Assembly: GCA_027082925.1 (NCBI GenBank)
Contig: JALWTD010000018.1
Location: 124,001 to 188,000, forward strand
DNA from: Flavobacteriaceae bacterium
GTDB lineage: Bacteria > Bacteroidota > Bacteroidia > Flavobacteriales > Flavobacteriaceae
DNA: 64,000 nucleotides
Direction of reading: 5' to 3'
The notes below the pieces were generated by a model, which was not told the origin of the DNA, ran no database searches, and saw only the letters and a list, made by a program, of their open reading frames with translations. Below, in pieces: positions 25,884 through 35,471 of the stretch (its first letter is position 1; each line of letters starts with the position of its first letter). Made by a program: the position numbers and the translations under genes.

Positions 25884-28800
25884 TTAGTTATCCTGAATTA
25901 AAAATTCAAACATTTTTATATACGAGATATACTCATCTTTAAGAGATGTTGAAAAGGCTTCATCATCAAATTGAGTTGCTGTTTTCACAACCTGATCATA
26001 CATTAATAAGTTTCGTTCAATTTCATTAAAAATGGCTTCAATATCACTTTCGTCAAATTGACTATAATATACAAGGTGTTCTTGGAAAACAGTTTTTAGT
26101 TCGGTTATTAATTTTCTTGCTTTTTCTTTTTTATTTAAGGTGTAGTATAGGTCTATATATGAAATAAGCATACTGTAATGTCCAAACTTATTTACAGGCA
26201 TTTTTTCTAGTGATAAATCTAAAATTTCTTCAGCTTTGTCAAACTTATTTTCTACAATTAATTGTCTTGCCAAACGCTCGAGGTTATTTCTGTAGGTTAC
26301 TGAGTTTTTTCTAGTTTCAGGATCTAAGTATATACCATCATCTGTAATGTTTCTCCATTCCCAATTTTTAACTTTATTGTACATTATATTGGAATTAATT
26401 CTTCCCATTTCAAAGAAATTACCATCGTGTGGTGTTCTAATAGGTACCAATTTATACGCCATACCATCTAATTGTAGATAGTCTTTAAGCCAAATATATT
26501 CTTCATCTGCTTGAGCACCTCCGGTAAAATAGATAGGTTGTTTCCACTTGTTGTTTGCTAAAACATCAAGCATTAAAATTCTATTTTTGGTAAGTGTTGA
26601 GCCAAAATTAATATCTATATACGGAACAATTAGGTCTGCATCTTCAGGTGCCACAATACCATTTTTTAATACAGCTTCTTTATCAACAGGTATTCTAATT
26701 TTATTGCTAGGAAGTATTTTCTCAGGAATACCATCTTCATCTAAATCGTAATAAGTCACTTTTTTATCGCTTTCAATCCATCTCATAAAATAATTAATAT
26801 CTACAACAGAATCTTTGAACTGAGGGAAAAGCTCTTCAAAATAATAAGCTACATCTAAAGTTCCCCATTTGTATTTGTCGTGTGTTAATTGCGATGGTAT
26901 AGGAGGTGCTTTATATGTTTTTCTTTTCATTTGGTCAATATACCAATCGGTTTGAAAAAGACTTGTGTTAATTAACTTAATATCTGTTCTATGATTTTCA
27001 ACTTCTTGTAAGTACCAAAGAGGGAAAGTGTCATTATCTCCAATAGTGTATAAAATGGCATTTTCGCCACAAGAATCTATGTAAGCTCTTGCGTTTAGGT
27101 GAGAAGTATATCTGTTTGATCTATCGTGGTCATCCCAATTTTGGAAAGCCATGAGCATAGGAACGGCTAATAGCGATATAAATGTAAGAGCAATGGCAAC
27201 GAGTTTTTTATCTGCGTATTTTTTAAAGTATTCATACATGGCGAAAACTCCAAAGCCAATCCATATAGCAAAAATATAAAATGAGCCTACCACAGCATAA
27301 TCTCTCTCTCTAGGTTCAAAAGGTTTAGGGTTTGTGTAAAAAATGATAGCTAAGCCTGTGAATGCAAAAAACAGGAGTAGTGTGTAAAAATTATTTTTAT
27401 CTCTTTTAGCATGAAAAAACACACCAATTAATCCTAAGATAAAAGGTAAAAAGTAATAGGTGTTTCTTCCTTTATTGTTTTTGATATCTGCTGGTAAGTT
27501 AGACTGAGGTCCTAAACGCCATTCGTCAATAAAATTAATACCACTTAGCCAATTTCCATTTTGTAAATCAAGTTGACCTTGCTCATCGTTTTGTCTTCCT
27601 ACAAAATTCCACATAAAATACCTTCCATACATATACCCAAACTGGAAATCAATCATAAATTTCAAATTTTCTAAAAAAGTAGGTCTTCTTTTACTTTTTT
27701 GAGGGATGTTGGCAATGGCTTTGTAGTTTCTGATTACATTTGGATCGGTACTAACCATTCTAGGAATAAAGCCTTTGTGTTTACTGCTCCAGTTAGGTAA
27801 TGCATCTTTATAGTTGTTTACAATAACGTATTTTCCTAACTTTTCATTTTTCTCGTACTTAGGTTTATCGTCTTTTGTTGGATTTTCAGGATCATTTTCT
27901 CTGTTGTAAACAATAGAGTAATATGTGTCGTAAAAAACATTGGCATCACCGTATTGCTCTCGGTCGTAATACGCCAAAAGTTCTCTAGCACTTGAAGGGT
28001 TATTTTCGTTAATAGTTGTATTTGCATTTGCTCTAATAGGAAGCATAATCCACGATGAAAAACCAATCATTATAAACAATACAGATAAAATAACGGTATT
28101 GGCACCAACAAGTTGCTTTTTATGAGTGTGTTTAATGCCGTAGTAAAACATTGCAATTAGTAATATCCCGGCAATAATACTTCCCGAATTAAACGGAAGC
28201 CCAATAGAGTTTACAAAAAACAATTCTAAAGCACTAAAATATTTTAGCGTAAAAGGGAATAGCATTTTAAACACAAACACCAACACTAAAATGGAAATTA
28301 CATTGGCAATTATAAATTGTTTAGTTGTTAAGTTTGGATACTTTCTGTAGATGTATAAAAATACAATAGAAGGAATAACTAACAGTGACAATATGTGTAC
28401 ACCAAATGAGAGACCTACAATAAAACTAATAAGTAAAAGCCACTTATTTCCTTTAGGTTTATCCATTTCAGCTTCCCATTTTAAGCCAAGCCAAAAAAGA
28501 AGGGCCATTAAAAAAGAGGACATTGCATATACTTCGGCTTCTACAGCACTAAACCAAAAACTATCTGAAAAAGTATAAGCCAACGCACCAACAGCGCCAC
28601 TTCCAAGAATGGCAATAGCATTACTTTTAGAAATGTCATTTTGTTTGTAAATTAATTTTTTAACTAAAATGGTAATGGTCCAAAACATAAATAAGATAGT
28701 GAAAGCACTCGCTAAGGCCGACATAAAGTTTACCATTTTTGCAATTTCCGTTACCTCATTGGTAAAAATTGCGAAAAAAGCACCTAACATTTGAAATAAG

Positions 28801-28970
28801 GGAGCTCCCGGAGGGTGTCCTACTTCAAGTTTTACAGAGGTAGAAATATATTCTCCACAATCCCAATAACTAACGGTAGGTTCTAAAGTTAATGTATATG
28901 TTATTAGAGCAATAGCAAATGTTAACCACCCTATAATGGTATTCCATTTTTTGAAATTAAATGAGTTCAT
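25884..28970 (-). CDS. DUF2723 membrane protein (glycosyltransferase family 117-like), 1028 aa
   Basis: A large polytopic membrane protein. About 11-13 helices fill residues 12-610, with the family signature TLEPTVSYWDCGEYISTS near 29, GHPPGAPLFQMLGA near 52 and SDSFWFSAVEAEVYAMSS near 135. A soluble ~400-residue domain follows (GENAILYTIGDNDTFPLWYL near 630). The C-terminus (~900-1028) is helical and TPR-like. The layout resembles GT-C enzymes that use lipid-linked sugars, with an acidic WDCGEY motif in the first external loop. The protein is conserved in Bacteroidetes. Donor and acceptor are unknown. Confidence 0.83.
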   Translation of the reverse strand: MNSFNFKKWNTIIGWLTFAIALITYTLTLEPTVSYWDCGEYISTSVKLEVGHPPGAPLFQMLGAFFAIFTNEVTEIAKMVNFMSALASAFTILFMFWTITILVKKLIYKQNDISKSNAIAILGSGAVGALAYTFSDSFWFSAVEAEVYAMSSFLMALLFWLGLKWEAEMDKPKGNKWLLLISFIVGLSFGVHILSLLVIPSIVFLYIYRKYPNLTTKQFIIANVISILVLVFVFKMLFPFTLKYFSALELFFVNSIGLPFNSGSIIAGILLIAMFYYGIKHTHKKQLVGANTVILSVLFIMIGFSSWIMLPIRANANTTINENNPSSARELLAYYDREQYGDANVFYDTYYSIVYNRENDPENPTKDDKPKYEKNEKLGKYVIVNNYKDALPNWSSKHKGFIPRMVSTDPNVIRNYKAIANIPQKSKRRPTFLENLKFMIDFQFGYMYGRYFMWNFVGRQNDEQGQLDLQNGNWLSGINFIDEWRLGPQSNLPADIKNNKGRNTYYFLPFILGLIGVFFHAKRDKNNFYTLLLFFAFTGLAIIFYTNPKPFEPRERDYAVVGSFYIFAIWIGFGVFAMYEYFKKYADKKLVAIALTFISLLAVPMLMAFQNWDDHDRSNRYTSHLNARAYIDSCGENAILYTIGDNDTFPLWYLQEVENHRTDIKLINTSLFQTDWYIDQMKRKTYKAPPIPSQLTHDKYKWGTLDVAYYFEELFPQFKDSVVDINYFMRWIESDKKVTYYDLDEDGIPEKILPSNKIRIPVDKEAVLKNGIVAPEDADLIVPYIDINFGSTLTKNRILMLDVLANNKWKQPIYFTGGAQADEEYIWLKDYLQLDGMAYKLVPIRTPHDGNFFEMGRINSNIMYNKVKNWEWRNITDDGIYLDPETRKNSVTYRNNLERLARQLIVENKFDKAEEILDLSLEKMPVNKFGHYSMLISYIDLYYTLNKKEKARKLITELKTVFQEHLVYYSQFDESDIEAIFNEIERNLLMYDQVVKTATQFDDEAFSTSLKDEYISYIKMFEFLIQDN

Positions 28971-29098
28971 AGAAAAAAATTAATTGAGGCGAATTTAATA
29001 AAATTAAACTTAAATAATGAATGTTCGTTTAATATGAATACCCATAATTGTGTTAAAGTGTGGTTAAAAATAAAAAATCAAAAAAATTATTGAATTTA

Positions 29099-29129
29099 TT
29101 TGCCGAATTAAAACTTTACTTTAAATTTG
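29099..29129 (+). promoter_or_regulatory. tRNA-Gln promoter
   Basis: TTTG (29099-29102), then 19 nt, then TAAATTTG (29122-29129). This is the closest match to the Bacteroidetes consensus in the window. The predicted start is ~5-8 nt before the mature tRNA. Confidence 0.65.
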
Positions 29130-29140
29130 CAACCGCAAAA

Positions 29141-29211
29141 TGACCCATGGTGTAATGGTAGCACTCCGGTTTTTGGTATCGTCAGTCAAGGTTCGAGTCC
29201 TTGTGGGTCAA
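29141..29211 (+). tRNA. tRNA-Gln (anticodon TTG)
   Basis: The acceptor stem TGACCCA/TGGGTCA is perfect, with discriminator A at 29211. The T arm is CAAGG-TTCGAGT-CCTTG. The anticodon loop TTTTGGT presents TTG and is closed by CCGGT/ATCGT, with one G-T pair and a C/T mismatch at the outermost position. The D arm contains GTAATGGTAGC. The terminal CCA is not encoded. A perfect terminator follows directly. The anticodon and the T-A first pair fit tRNA-Gln. Confidence 0.92.
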
Positions 29212-29212
29212 C

Positions 29213-29244
29213 AAAAAAGCTTCAAGATTTCTTGAAGCTTTTTT
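29213..29244. terminator. Bidirectional terminator between tRNA-Gln and uspA-like gene
   Basis: AAAAAAGCTTCAAG (29213-29226) pairs perfectly with CTTGAAGCTTTTTT (29231-29244) around an ATTT loop. It serves the tRNA on plus and the universal-stress gene on minus. Confidence 0.85.
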
Positions 29245-29264
29245 TATATCTAAAAATCAGATGT

Positions 29265-30095
29265 TTAAATTTTAAATGTAGCTACCGGAAGTTTTGAATG
29301 ATTTGCCAAATCTTCACCAATACTGCCGTTAAATAAATGTGCTAAACCACGTCTTCCGTGAGTGTTAAGTAGTATAATATCAGCATCAATTACTTTTGAG
29401 AAATTTAAGATTCCGGCTTCTACAGAAACATCGTTGTAAATGTTTAAAGAATAATCGCCCAAATCAAAATCGTTTATAAAATTTCGAATGGCATCACTAG
29501 ATTCTTTTGTAGTTTCGAAGTTATGAATAGTGTTTATTTTTAATAAGTGTAATTTTGCATCAAATAGGGTTGCGAAATCAAGTATTTTTTGAAAAGCAAC
29601 TCTGTATTCATATTTAAAATTAGAAGCAAAAACAATATTCTGAATTTTAAAATCTTCAATATCTTCTTTAACAACAAGTACCGGTACTTCAGAGTTTCTA
29701 ACCACTTTTTCAGTATTAGAACCAACGAGCATTTCTTCCAAACCAGAAGATCCTTTAGAACCCATTACTATTAGGTCTATATCTCGTTTTTTACTTTCGT
29801 CAATAATGCCGTCAAATGCTTTGTGAAATTGCACAGAGTCTTCTACATCTAAACCTTCAAGAAAGTCAGATTTTTTAAATTCTTCAAATTTTTCATGTGC
29901 TCTTTTTAAAAATAACAATGAGGTAGGAGAATTATTAGACGTTCCGTAACTAGTAGGGTCAATAACACCTGTGGGTAGCTCAAGCATATGCAACAAATAA
30001 ATTTTAGAATTCGTAAGTCTGGCAATTTTTGAAGCAACTTTTGCCGCGTATTCAGCTTGATCAGAGAAATCAATAGGTACTAAAATGTTTTTCAT
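29265..30095 (-). CDS. Universal stress protein with two Usp domains, 276 aa
   Basis: Tandem UspA domains: residues 1-~145 (start MKNILVPIDFSDQAEYAAKVA) and ~150-276. The first keeps the ATP-binding pattern G-x2-G-x9-G-S in MGSKGSSGLEEMLVGSN. The second has NTHGRRGLAHLFNGSIGED, where the first glycine of the pattern is Asn, so nucleotide binding may be limited to domain one. Such proteins are cytoplasmic stress or energy-state effectors of largely unknown targets. It is transcribed away from rimP across a 166-bp divergent region and ends at the tRNA terminator. Confidence 0.92.
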   Translation of the reverse strand: MKNILVPIDFSDQAEYAAKVASKIARLTNSKIYLLHMLELPTGVIDPTSYGTSNNSPTSLLFLKRAHEKFEEFKKSDFLEGLDVEDSVQFHKAFDGIIDESKKRDIDLIVMGSKGSSGLEEMLVGSNTEKVVRNSEVPVLVVKEDIEDFKIQNIVFASNFKYEYRVAFQKILDFATLFDAKLHLLKINTIHNFETTKESSDAIRNFINDFDLGDYSLNIYNDVSVEAGILNFSKVIDADIILLNTHGRRGLAHLFNGSIGEDLANHSKLPVATFKI

Positions 30096-30165
30096 AATTA
30101 AAGTTAAGTTAGTAATCTTACTTGCATGTAAAGTTACTAATTTTTAATTTAAATTAATAGACTAA

Positions 30166-30198
30166 TTGTTATCAATTAAAAAAATGTTACTATATTTG
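30166..30198 (+). promoter_or_regulatory. rimP-nusA-infB promoter
   Basis: TTG (30166-30168), 22 nt, TATATTTG (30191-30198). Transcription would start near 30202, leaving a ~60-nt leader that contains a strong hairpin. Confidence 0.6.
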
Positions 30199-30225
30199 CG
30201 TCGAAATTAACAATTTAGAAGGAAG

Positions 30226-30251
30226 GAGGGGACGCTAAGTCCCCTCTTTTT
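30226..30251 (+). promoter_or_regulatory. Leader hairpin with T run upstream of rimP (attenuator-like)
   Basis: GAGGGGAC (30226-30233), loop GCTAA, GTCCCCTC (30239-30246), then TTTTTAT. This has the form of an intrinsic terminator, but it sits between the promoter and the rimP ATG (30262). It could be a partial terminator or a translational control hairpin for the rimP-nusA-infB operon. Confidence 0.65.
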
Positions 30252-30261
30252 ATAGCGGTAA

Positions 30262-30726
30262 ATGGATAAACAAAAAGTTACAAATTTGGTAAATGATGCT
30301 ATTGCAGAAAATGCTGAGTTATTTTTAATAGAATTAAAATTTTTACCAGATAATAAGATATATGTAGAGGTTGATGGAGATAATGGAGTACCTTTAAAAG
30401 AATGTATTAGAATTAGTAGAGGTATTGAGCATAATTTAGATAGAGAAGAAGAAGATTTTTCTTTAGAAGTAACTACTCCTGATGTAACAAACCCTTTAAA
30501 GGTAAAAAGACAATACAAGAAAAACATTGACAGAATTTTACAAATTAAGTTAATGGATGAAAGTACAATTGAAGGAACGCTAGTTAATGTAGGTGAAGAC
30601 ACTATTGAGTTAACATGGAAAACACGCGAACCTAAACCTATAGGAAAAGGAAAGGTAACAGTTACTAAACAAGCTGTAGTGCCTTATAAAGATATAAAAG
30701 AAGCAAAAGTGAAAATAATATTTTAA
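30262..30726 (+). CDS. rimP: Ribosome maturation factor RimP, 154 aa
   Basis: Needed for 30S subunit maturation. The N-terminal alpha/beta domain includes VNDAIAENAELFLIEL, DNKIYVEVDGDNGVPLKECI and SRGIEHNLDREEEDFSLEVT. The region PLKVKRQYKKNIDRILQIKL leads into the SH3-like C-terminal domain. Length is normal. It is the first gene of the conserved rimP-nusA-infB operon; nusA follows after 13 bp. Confidence 0.95.
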   Translation: MDKQKVTNLVNDAIAENAELFLIELKFLPDNKIYVEVDGDNGVPLKECIRISRGIEHNLDREEEDFSLEVTTPDVTNPLKVKRQYKKNIDRILQIKLMDESTIEGTLVNVGEDTIELTWKTREPKPIGKGKVTVTKQAVVPYKDIKEAKVKIIF

Positions 30727-30739
30727 TAACAGAGGATGC

Positions 30740-31999
30740 ATGGAAAATTTAGCATTAATTGAATCATTTTCAGAATTTAAAGGAGATAAAAATATAGATA
30801 GAGTAACACTAATGGCAATACTTGAAGAAGTATTTAGAGCTGCTCTAAAAAGAAAATTCGGATCTGATGATAATTTCGATATTATCATAAATCCAGATAA
30901 GGGAGATTTAGAAATATGGAGAAATAGAATTGTTGTTGCAGATGGTGAAGTAGAAGACCCAAATGAAGAGATTGAACTTTCTGAAGCACGAAAAATTGAA
31001 CCGGATTTTGAGATAGGTGAAGATGTATCAGAAGAAGTAAAACTTGTAGATTTAGGAAGAAGAGCCATTTTAGCACTTCGTCAAAATTTAATCTCAAAAA
31101 TTTACGAACACGATAGCACAAATACATTTAAATACTTTAAAGAATTAGAAGGAGATATTTATAGTGCAGAAGTGCATCATATTCGTCATAATGCAATCAT
31201 TTTGTTAGATGACGATGGAAATGAAATAGTACTTCCTAAAAGTGAACAAATTAGATCTGATTATTTCAGAAAAGGAGAATCTGTTCGAGGAATCATAAAA
31301 ACAGTAGAATTACGAGGAAATAAACCCGTAATTATAATGTCTAGAACGGCTCCTGAATTTTTAGAAAAATTATTTGAGCAAGAAATTCCTGAAGTATTTG
31401 ATGGACTAATTACCATAGAAGGTGTTGCAAGAATACCTGGAGAAAAAGCAAAAGTAGCAGTAGATTCTTACGATGATAGAATTGACCCTGTTGGTGCTTG
31501 TGTGGGAATGAAAGGTTCACGTATTCACGGAATTGTTCGCGAACTTGGAAATGAAAACATAGATGTAATTAACTACACCAAAAACACACAACTATATATA
31601 GCAAGAGCATTAAGTCCTGCTAAAGTTGTTTCTATGAAAATTCATGAAGAAGAAGGTAGAGAAGATGGTAAAAAAGGAAGAGTAGATGTATTTCTTTTAC
31701 CAGAAGAAGTATCAAAAGCTATTGGGAAAAACGGAGTAAACATTCGATTAGCTTCTCAGCTAACAGGATACGATTTAGATGTTCAAAGAGAAGGTATAGA
31801 AGCAGAAGACGATGTTGAATTAATAGAATTTTCTGATGAAATTGAAAGCTGGGTAATCCAAGAGTTCAAAAAAATAGGTTTAGATACCGCAAGAAGCGTT
31901 TTAGAAAAAGACGTGAAAGAACTTGTTAGAAGAACCGACTTAGAAGAAGAAACTATTTTAGAGGTTCAAAAAATATTAAAAGAAGAATTTGAAGATTAG
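30740..31999 (+). CDS. nusA: Transcription termination/antitermination factor NusA, 419 aa
   Basis: Binds RNA polymerase and nascent RNA to modulate pausing and termination. Domains in order: N-terminal RNAP-binding domain (1-~130), S1 domain (~135-205, with [19 protein letters not shown]), and KH1/KH2 (~230-375, with [21 protein letters not shown] and [20 protein letters not shown]). A short helical tail follows. The two C-terminal acidic repeats of E. coli NusA are absent, as is normal for Bacteroidetes. It lies between rimP and infB. Confidence 0.97.
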   Translation: MENLALIESFSEFKGDKNIDRVTLMAILEEVFRAALKRKFGSDDNFDIIINPDKGDLEIWRNRIVVADGEVEDPNEEIELSEARKIEPDFEIGEDVSEEVKLVDLGRRAILALRQNLISKIYEHDSTNTFKYFKELEGDIYSAEVHHIRHNAIILLDDDGNEIVLPKSEQIRSDYFRKGESVRGIIKTVELRGNKPVIIMSRTAPEFLEKLFEQEIPEVFDGLITIEGVARIPGEKAKVAVDSYDDRIDPVGACVGMKGSRIHGIVRELGNENIDVINYTKNTQLYIARALSPAKVVSMKIHEEEGREDGKKGRVDVFLLPEEVSKAIGKNGVNIRLASQLTGYDLDVQREGIEAEDDVELIEFSDEIESWVIQEFKKIGLDTARSVLEKDVKELVRRTDLEEETILEVQKILKEEFED

Positions 32000-32040
32000 T
32001 CTTCAAAAAATTCAAGAATAATTGGCTAAAAAATAATTAT

Positions 32041-34878
32041 ATGGCTGAAAACAAAACATTGAGACTAAACAAAGTATTACGAGAGTTAAACATTTCGTTA
32101 GATAGAGCTGTTGAGCATTTAGCTGCTAATGGCTTTGAGGTTGAAGCTAGGCCTACAACAAAAATATCTAATGAAGAGTATCAGGTATTGCTAGATGGTT
32201 TTCAAACAGATAGGAGTAAAAAAGCGGCTTCAAAAGAAGTAAGCGAAGAAAAAAGAAAAGAAAAAGAAGCTATTAGAATTGCTCTTGAAGAAAAACTAGC
32301 AAAACAACGTCTTGAAGAAGAAGCTAAAAAAGTTGTTGTTAAAGCCAAAGCCGAAAAGCTAGAACTTAAAACTGTTGGCAAAATTGATGTTGAGTCAGTT
32401 GAAAAACCTTCAGTAAAGGAACAGCCCGTTAAGCCGGAAATAAAAGAGGAAGTACCTGAGAAGCCTAAAAAGGAAGTAACAGAAAAAGAAAAAACAGAAA
32501 CGGTTCAACAGCCAAAAGAACCTGTGAAAATTGAGAAACAAGAACCTCCTAAAAAAGAAAAAGAAGCACCGGTAAAAGTTTCTAAAGAGCCTAAAGAAGT
32601 AATACAGCCAGCTAAAGAGACTCAAAAAGAAGAAGCTAAACCTAAAGTAGGTGCCAAAAAAGTAATTGAAGAAGCGCCTAAAGTAGAAGAGAAAGAATCT
32701 AAAACGATAGCAACAAAATACGAAAAATTATCTGGCCCTAAAATGACAGGACAAACAATAGATTTAAAGCAATTTGAACGTCCTAAAAAGAAAAAAACAG
32801 ATAATAATACAGCTAAAAAAGGAGATGATAACGATGCGAATAAGAAGAAAAGACGCAGAATTAAAAAATCACCTACAACCAATACAAATAGAAAACCAGG
32901 AAATTCTCCATACAGAGGAAATAACAATAAAGGAAATAATAAAGGAAGAAAGCCTATTATTAAAGAGGAGCCTTCTGAAGCTGAAGTACAAAAACAAATT
33001 AGAGAAACCTTAGAGAAATTACAAGGAAAATCTAAAAAAGGAAAAGGTGCAAAACACCGCAGAGATAAGCGTGATTTACACCGTCAACAATCTCAAAAAG
33101 ATTTAGAGCAACAAGAAGCAGAAAGTAAAGTACTTAAAGTAACCGAATTTGTAACAGTTAGTGAAGTTGCAACAATGATGAATATTCCGGTTACAAACGT
33201 TATCTCAGCTTGCATGTCTTTAGGAATGATGGTAACAATGAATCAGCGATTAGATGCAGAAACACTTACAATTGTAGCAGAAGAGTTTGATTTTACAGTA
33301 GATTTTGTTAGTGCAGAGGTAGAAGAGGCAATTCAAGAACAAGAAGATGCACCAGAAGATTTACAACCAAGAGCTCCTATTGTTACAGTAATGGGACACG
33401 TAGATCACGGGAAAACATCACTGTTAGATTATATTAGAAATGAAAATGTAATTGCAGGAGAATCAGGAGGAATTACGCAACATATTGGAGCGTATGGTGT
33501 TGAACTAAAAGATGGACAAAAAATCGCATTTTTAGATACACCGGGTCACGAGGCTTTTACAGCAATGCGTGCCAGAGGAGCACAGGTAACCGATTTAGTT
33601 ATTATTGTTGTTGCGGCAGACGATGACGTAATGCCTCAAACAAAAGAGGCAATTAGTCACGCACAAGCAGCAGGAGTTCCCATTATTTTTGCAATAAATA
33701 AAATTGATAAACCAAATGCCAATCCCGATAAAATAAAAGAACAACTTTCAGCAATGAATTTATTGGTTGAAGATTGGGGAGGTAAAATACAATCACAAGA
33801 AATTTCAGCAAAAACAGGAGAAGGCGTAGAGGAATTATTAGAAAAAGTATTGCTTGAAGCTGAAATGTTAGATTTAAAAGCAAACCCTAATAAACGAGCT
33901 GTTGGTACTATAGTAGAGGCTTTACTAGATAAAGGTAGAGGATATGTTTCTACAATCTTAGTTCAAGACGGAACGTTGCATATTGGAGACTTTATGTTGG
34001 CAGGAAAACATTGCGGTAAAATAAAAGCAATGTTTAATGAAAGAGGTAATAATATGGAAGCAGCAGGCCCTTCAACACCAGTTTCAATACTTGGTTTAGA
34101 CGGAGCACCTCAAGCAGGTGATAAATTTCATATTTTTGAAGATGAAAAAGAAGCAAAACAAATAGCAGTTAAAAGATCTCAACTCCAAAGAGAACAATCA
34201 GTTAGAACACAACGTCATATTACGTTAGACGAAATAGGAAGACGAATTGCATTAGGAGACTTTAAAGAGTTAAACATTATCCTAAAAGGAGATGTTGATG
34301 GTTCTGTAGAAGCGTTAACAGATTCATTCCAAAAACTATCTACAAACGAAATACAAGTGAATATTATTCACAAAGGAGTTGGAGCTATTACAGAATCAGA
34401 TGTGTTATTAGCATCGGCTTCCGAAGCTATTATTGTAGGATTTAATGTAAGACCTTCAGGAAATGCACGAACACTAGCAGATAACGAAGAAATTGATATT
34501 AGAACATATTCTATTATCTATGATGCAATTAACGATTTACGTGATGCTATGGAAGGAATGTTATCTCCTGAAATGAAAGAAGAGGTAACAGGTAATGCAG
34601 AAATAAGAGAGGTATATAAAATATCTAAAATTGGAAGCATTGCAGGTTGTATGGTAACAAGTGGTAAAATTTATAGAAACTCTAAAATTAGAATAATAAG
34701 AGATAGTGTAGTTGTACACTCGGGTGAGTTAGCGTCTCTTAAAAGATTTAAAGACGATGTGAAAGAAGTCGCTAAAGGGTATGATTGTGGATTGCAAATT
34801 AAAAACTACAATGATATAAAAGTGGGTGACATTATTGAAGCTTACCAAGAGATTGAAGTTAAAAAGAAACTAAAGTAA
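32041..34878 (+). CDS. infB: Translation initiation factor IF-2, 945 aa
   Basis: A GTPase that brings fMet-tRNA to the 30S subunit. The first ~50 residues form an IF2_N helix bundle ([21 protein letters not shown]). Residues ~60-360 are a Lys/Glu/Pro-rich, low-complexity linker. The G domain starts near 445 with G1 [10 protein letters not shown]3 DTPGHEAF, G4 NKID and G5 SAKTG. Domains II to IV follow to the end ([40 protein letters not shown]). It is 41 bp after nusA and ends before a strong bidirectional terminator. Confidence 0.98.
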   Translation: MAENKTLRLNKVLRELNISLDRAVEHLAANGFEVEARPTTKISNEEYQVLLDGFQTDRSKKAASKEVSEEKRKEKEAIRIALEEKLAKQRLEEEAKKVVVKAKAEKLELKTVGKIDVESVEKPSVKEQPVKPEIKEEVPEKPKKEVTEKEKTETVQQPKEPVKIEKQEPPKKEKEAPVKVSKEPKEVIQPAKETQKEEAKPKVGAKKVIEEAPKVEEKESKTIATKYEKLSGPKMTGQTIDLKQFERPKKKKTDNNTAKKGDDNDANKKKRRRIKKSPTTNTNRKPGNSPYRGNNNKGNNKGRKPIIKEEPSEAEVQKQIRETLEKLQGKSKKGKGAKHRRDKRDLHRQQSQKDLEQQEAESKVLKVTEFVTVSEVATMMNIPVTNVISACMSLGMMVTMNQRLDAETLTIVAEEFDFTVDFVSAEVEEAIQEQEDAPEDLQPRAPIVTVMGHVDHGKTSLLDYIRNENVIAGESGGITQHIGAYGVELKDGQKIAFLDTPGHEAFTAMRARGAQVTDLVIIVVAADDDVMPQTKEAISHAQAAGVPIIFAINKIDKPNANPDKIKEQLSAMNLLVEDWGGKIQSQEISAKTGEGVEELLEKVLLEAEMLDLKANPNKRAVGTIVEALLDKGRGYVSTILVQDGTLHIGDFMLAGKHCGKIKAMFNERGNNMEAAGPSTPVSILGLDGAPQAGDKFHIFEDEKEAKQIAVKRSQLQREQSVRTQRHITLDEIGRRIALGDFKELNIILKGDVDGSVEALTDSFQKLSTNEIQVNIIHKGVGAITESDVLLASASEAIIVGFNVRPSGNARTLADNEEIDIRTYSIIYDAINDLRDAMEGMLSPEMKEEVTGNAEIREVYKISKIGSIAGCMVTSGKIYRNSKIRIIRDSVVVHSGELASLKRFKDDVKEVAKGYDCGLQIKNYNDIKVGDIIEAYQEIEVKKKLK

Positions 34879-34892
34879 TTTAGTAACGATAT

Positions 34893-34922
34893 AAAAAAAA
34901 GCGGGCATTGCCCGCTTTTTTT
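34893..34922. terminator. Bidirectional terminator between infB and SPOR gene
   Basis: AAAAAAGCGGGC-ATT-GCCCGCTTTTTT, flanked by A and T runs. It serves infB (plus) and the SPOR-domain gene (minus). Confidence 0.9.
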
Positions 34923-34923
34923 A

Positions 34924-35289
34924 TTAAATTTTATCCTCTAAAACAAATGCCCCTGTAAATTTTTCGTTAATTACTTTCAATATTCTGTCGGCCTCTAAGC
35001 GCGTTCTAAAACTTCCAACCTGAGTTTTCCATTCAGGAGCTTTATATATAATTTTAGCAGTATACTCAGGAAACGCAATCTCAAAATTTCTTTTTATTTT
35101 GTACGCTTTAGACTCACTTCCGTTGTATAGCTGGATTCTATAGATGGTAGAATTCTTATTTTCTTTATTAAAATTCTTCTTAGAAGTAATTAATGTTTCA
35201 ATTTTTTGACTCTCACTTTGTGAATACATGTTTTTAGCCCCAAAAAGGCAAACAATTAAAAAAGTAAGTAGTGTTTTGTTGAGTGACAT
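34924..35289 (-). CDS. SPOR-domain protein, 121 aa
   Basis: A small exported protein: signal peptide (MSLNKTLLTFLIVCLFGAKNMYSQ), then a single SPOR domain (~48-121; YRIQLYNGSESKAYKIKRN, YKAPEWKTQVGSFRTRLEAD). SPOR domains bind denuded peptidoglycan glycan strands, often at the division site. The protein has nothing beyond the domain, so it is a minimal periplasmic SPOR protein. It is convergent with infB across the shared terminator and divergent from the act operon. Confidence 0.87.
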   Translation of the reverse strand: MSLNKTLLTFLIVCLFGAKNMYSQSESQKIETLITSKKNFNKENKNSTIYRIQLYNGSESKAYKIKRNFEIAFPEYTAKIIYKAPEWKTQVGSFRTRLEADRILKVINEKFTGAFVLEDKI

Positions 35290-35396
35290 ATTTATAAATG
35301 GTTTTTATTTTTTCAAATTTAGTTTTTTCTAGGAAATTAAGTATAAAACTTCGTTATTTAGAATCGGTATAAATTAACTTTAACATAGTTTTTAGA

Positions 35397-35427
35397 TTTT
35401 GAGATAAGTATATAAATACTACTTTTG
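35397..35427 (+). promoter_or_regulatory. act operon promoter
   Basis: TTTTG (35397-35401), 18 nt, TACTTTTG (35420-35427). This fits the Bacteroidetes consensus well and gives a start near 35431, about 40 nt before the actA ATG. Confidence 0.6.
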
Positions 35428-35444
35428 TGAAATTAAATAACAAG

Positions 35445-35460
35445 TATGACTTAGGTCATA
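35445..35460. promoter_or_regulatory. Inverted repeat TATGAC-TTAG-GTCATA in the act leader
   Basis: A perfect 6-bp inverted repeat with a 4-bp spacer, about 20 bp downstream of the predicted transcription start and 12 bp before the ATG at 35472. The TGAC-N4-GTCA core resembles Crp/Fnr-family operators. Its position would suit a repressor or a second promoter. Confidence 0.45.
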
Positions 35461-35471
35461 AAGTTTATTGA

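Noticed and set aside
30610-31068. 152-codon open frame on minus over rimP and nusA
   Set aside because: Ser/Phe-rich antisense translation of highly conserved genes; not credible as a protein.
32240-33120. Possible nucleotide repeat array within infB
   Set aside because: It is the Lys/Glu/Pro-rich low-complexity linker usual for IF-2, not a DNA repeat element.
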